64,000 nt of DNA from Climacteris rufus (Eukaryota; Chordata; Aves; Passeriformes; Climacteridae), in the NCBI GenBank assembly GCA_013398175.1, contig VZRZ01006827.1, forward strand, positions 1,032,406-1,096,405, read 5' to 3'. This document shows, piece after piece, positions 62,196 to 64,000 of this stretch. How positions within the stretch are numbered: the first letter of the stretch is position 1; every line of letters starts with the position of its first letter. The notes under the pieces were generated by a model, which was given only the letters and a program-made list of their open reading frames with translations, was not told the DNA's origin and made no database searches. The translations under genes were made by a program, and so were the position numbers.

Positions 62196-62333
62196 GGCAT
62201 TAAACCTGAAACAAGGTGGATCCAAATGGAAAAAAATGTAGATGATTACTGGCCATCTGCCAAAAAGATGCTTGGGGACGTGAAATTTCTGGAATCACTG
62301 AAGCTTCATTTTGATCAAATATTCATATTCTGA
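62196..62333 (+). pseudogene. DNAH exon after stalk coil 1 (G-x-K-P ... L-L-G-D ... F-L-x-S-L)
   Basis: After TTCTAAG the frame reads GIKPETRWIQMEKN, then VDDYWPSAKKMLGDVKFLES, then LKLHFDQIFIF and TGA. Dynein heavy chains have G-V-K-P, then D-[FY]-W-G-P-[SA]-K-[RK]-[LM]-L-G-D-x-x-F-L-x-S-L and [YF]-D-K-D-N-I at this point. Match and spacing are good as far as ESL. The expected D-K-D-N-I is DQIF, with Asn-Ile recoverable only one base out of frame (AATATT at 62319-62324). There is no donor before the TGA at 62331. This suggests a 1-base indel near 62318 or an eroded exon end. The long open frame that follows (to 62719) does not look like dynein. Confidence 0.66.
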
Positions 62334-64000
62334 GCCATGTGTCAACAATTTTACTGTTTAAAGACAAGGAGGTTGTGGAGGGGAATATTGACACTGTTCT
62401 TCACATGGGAGTTTGCTTTCAGGCTTCTTATAGAAATGAGAATATGTTACTAAAGAAGAATAGAGTTAACATGAGGAACATTAAGATCTGTTCAAAGAAA
62501 GGTGCAACAGAAATGGAGACACGAATTTTTTCCCCTGGGAAAAGGGAGAGTGCAGGGAGAGAGGTCATAGAAATGCACTCATCTTTGAAGTCAGGCATAA
62601 CCATATGCATGACCATTTGGGAAATGCTTCATGTATTTTCATTTCCACAGAATCATTATACTGATGCCAGTGGAAAGAACTATTTTTTTTTAACTGAGGG
62701 AGCCACAGTCCTACCTTAATAGACTCACATGCTCAGGTGGAATTCCAGCCTTGGGGTCCTGAACTGGAATACCAGCCAATATATTCTGATTGCATCCTCT
62801 CTGTGATCCTTTACTGCCTGCTCCCGAAACACCTCCTTCTGGGAGAAATTGCCTGCTGCATCCCAGTCAGTCCCATCTGCATACCGCCAAAGAGTTCACC
62901 AAAGATCTGCTTGTGATCAGCAATGAGTTTCTCCAGCAGACTATTTTTCTAATCCTGAGAATTTCCCAAAACACCTCTCATTTTCTCTAGTGGATTTGAT
63001 AAGTGATCTTACTCAAACACACATCAGCCCACAAGGTGGATGGAGTGTGGCTGTAGGATTTGTCTTCATTACTGCTCTAGTTTGACTGCACGTCCTGGTT
63101 ACATGGCACCAACCATGACGGAGATGGGTGTTTGGGTTCCCAGAGCTTATTGGCTTAGGTTCATCAGAGACAGCCCAACTTGAACATCAGACCACGAGCA
63201 GAAATGAGGTTTTATACCTGCTCCTGAGTGCTCTAAACTACCTGGGGTTTGCATGTGGGAAATGTCACATACAGCTTGACAGTGGTTAATTTTTAACCTT
63301 TCATTCCCTTGCTGTCTAGGCTCTCCTGATTTCAGCCTTTCTCCCCCTCCCTTATTCTCATCCCAGCAATGATTAGGTCAGCCACTGACAGGATTTGGCT
63401 GCATGTAGCCCATGGCAAGCAAGTTTTCATGAACATCAGAAGCAGCTGCCCAGCTTGTCTGGAAACTGCACTCACCACTTCTGATTATTTCTGTGGCCTT
63501 CTACTTTCCTTGTCAATGCCTTTCCCTACATATGTGAAGACCTAACGAGACATTGCTCCAGTACTGATCTTCTCAAGCCTAGACAGAGCTCTGTGTGGCA
63601 GTGTAAAACATGGACTTCATACTCTCAACCCTTAATGGTGTGTTTAGCAACGACCTGTCTCAGCCAATGCAACGTATGCCAACGAAATCCCCATGACAAA
63701 TACTTTAAAAAGGTATTTTTGATTCTTTGTGCTCTGGTTTCACAACACTAAAATGACAAGCTGCATGCAACAATGCATCTAAGCCACCTCCCTCTGGTCC
63801 AAAGCAAGATTAAATCAAGGCCAAAACTATGTGATATTTCGGTTTTCAGTGGTCTTAGTGACTTAGCTTAGTTGCTTCCTAAACCGAAAACTTGAGTTTG
63901 TACCTTTGTGATTAATAGTCCTTGATGAATGTTTCTTTTGTTACTTTACCTAAATGCCCACTCAACTGCTTTATACTATGGCCCCAGTGAAATGAAATAG
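62334..64000. other. No recognised gene
   Basis: The open frame at 62339-62719 (126 codons) follows the last dynein-like exon but carries no dynein motif and no exon signal. No stalk coil 2 or AAA5 segment was found before the window ends. Confidence 0.45.

Larger units (their letters stand above)
20651..62333 (+). pseudogene. Axonemal dynein heavy chain (DNAH family), multi-exon, apparently decaying copy
   Basis: Dynein heavy chains are the AAA+ ATPase motors of cilia and flagella. Their six AAA modules are interrupted by an antiparallel coiled-coil stalk between AAA4 and AAA5. Along the + strand I see, in the correct protein order, exon-like segments matching AAA3, AAA4, the pre-stalk helices, stalk coil 1 and the region just after it (separate entries). 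Introns of 0.4 to over 20 kb are retained, so this is not a processed copy. Several exons contain in-frame stops, a frame change or splice phases that do not join, while the AAA3 Walker B exon is clean. I infer a unitary pseudogene or a strongly divergent paralogue under decay. The family call comes from remembered motif order. The paralogue cannot be named from the sequence; DNAH14 is a guess only. Upstream (N-terminal tail, AAA1-2) and downstream (AAA5-6) exons were not recognised in the window. Confidence 0.68.

Noticed and set aside
62339..62719. 126-codon ORF directly after the last dynein-like exon
   Set aside because: No continuity with dynein motifs beyond the Asn-Ile already noted. 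No domain and no donor/acceptor pattern.

Overview
The window looks like part of a bird chromosome, probably from a neoavian or passerine species. It is AT-rich and intron-like. Its interspersed repeats are CR1 LINE 3' ends with the avian-type tail of ATTCTGTGA / ATTCTATGA octamers, plus at least one solo LTR of the avian ERVL-like kind. No bacterial-style genes, CRISPR arrays or complete single-exon genes are present. No tRNA or rRNA was recognised by eye.

The main content is on the + strand between about 20.6 kb and 62.3 kb: a collinear series of exon remnants of one axonemal dynein heavy chain (DNAH family). In order they are the AAA3 P-loop region (20651-20750), AAA3 Walker B (23760-23954), AAA4 Walker A to linker (46766-46975), the AAA4 'FLEDIN / NSGE' segment (47401-47528), the helix leading into the stalk (57334-57488), stalk coiled coil 1 (58504-58687), a possible next stalk exon (about 58996-59102) and the segment after stalk coil 1 (62196-62333). 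Three weaker fragments at 30.5, 44.3 and 56.1 kb fall where the missing pieces would be expected. The AAA3 Walker B exon is intact and typical. Several others carry lesions: two stop codons and a frame change in the stalk exon, a stop exactly where a conserved arginine is expected at 57489, and a frame break or acceptor shift at 47401-47417. Because introns and exon order are kept, the best reading is a locus-in-place (unitary) dynein pseudogene, or a very divergent paralogue that is decaying. It is not a retrocopy. The paralogue cannot be fixed by eye; a divergent member such as DNAH14 is only a guess.

Layout: 1-8591 is gene-free, with a GC-rich block near 6.5-7.05 kb. A solo LTR with target-site duplication lies at 8592-9138. 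9.1-20.6 kb has no recognisable exon. 20.6-62.3 kb is the dynein locus, with three CR1 copies (31.4, 40.6 and 52.4 kb), an LTR-like CpG-rich patch (25.1 kb), several microsatellites and a 50-base run of N at 38086. 62.3-64 kb shows nothing further. The first 20 kb should hold upstream dynein exons (AAA1-AAA2) if the gene is collinear and complete, but none could be recognised there.
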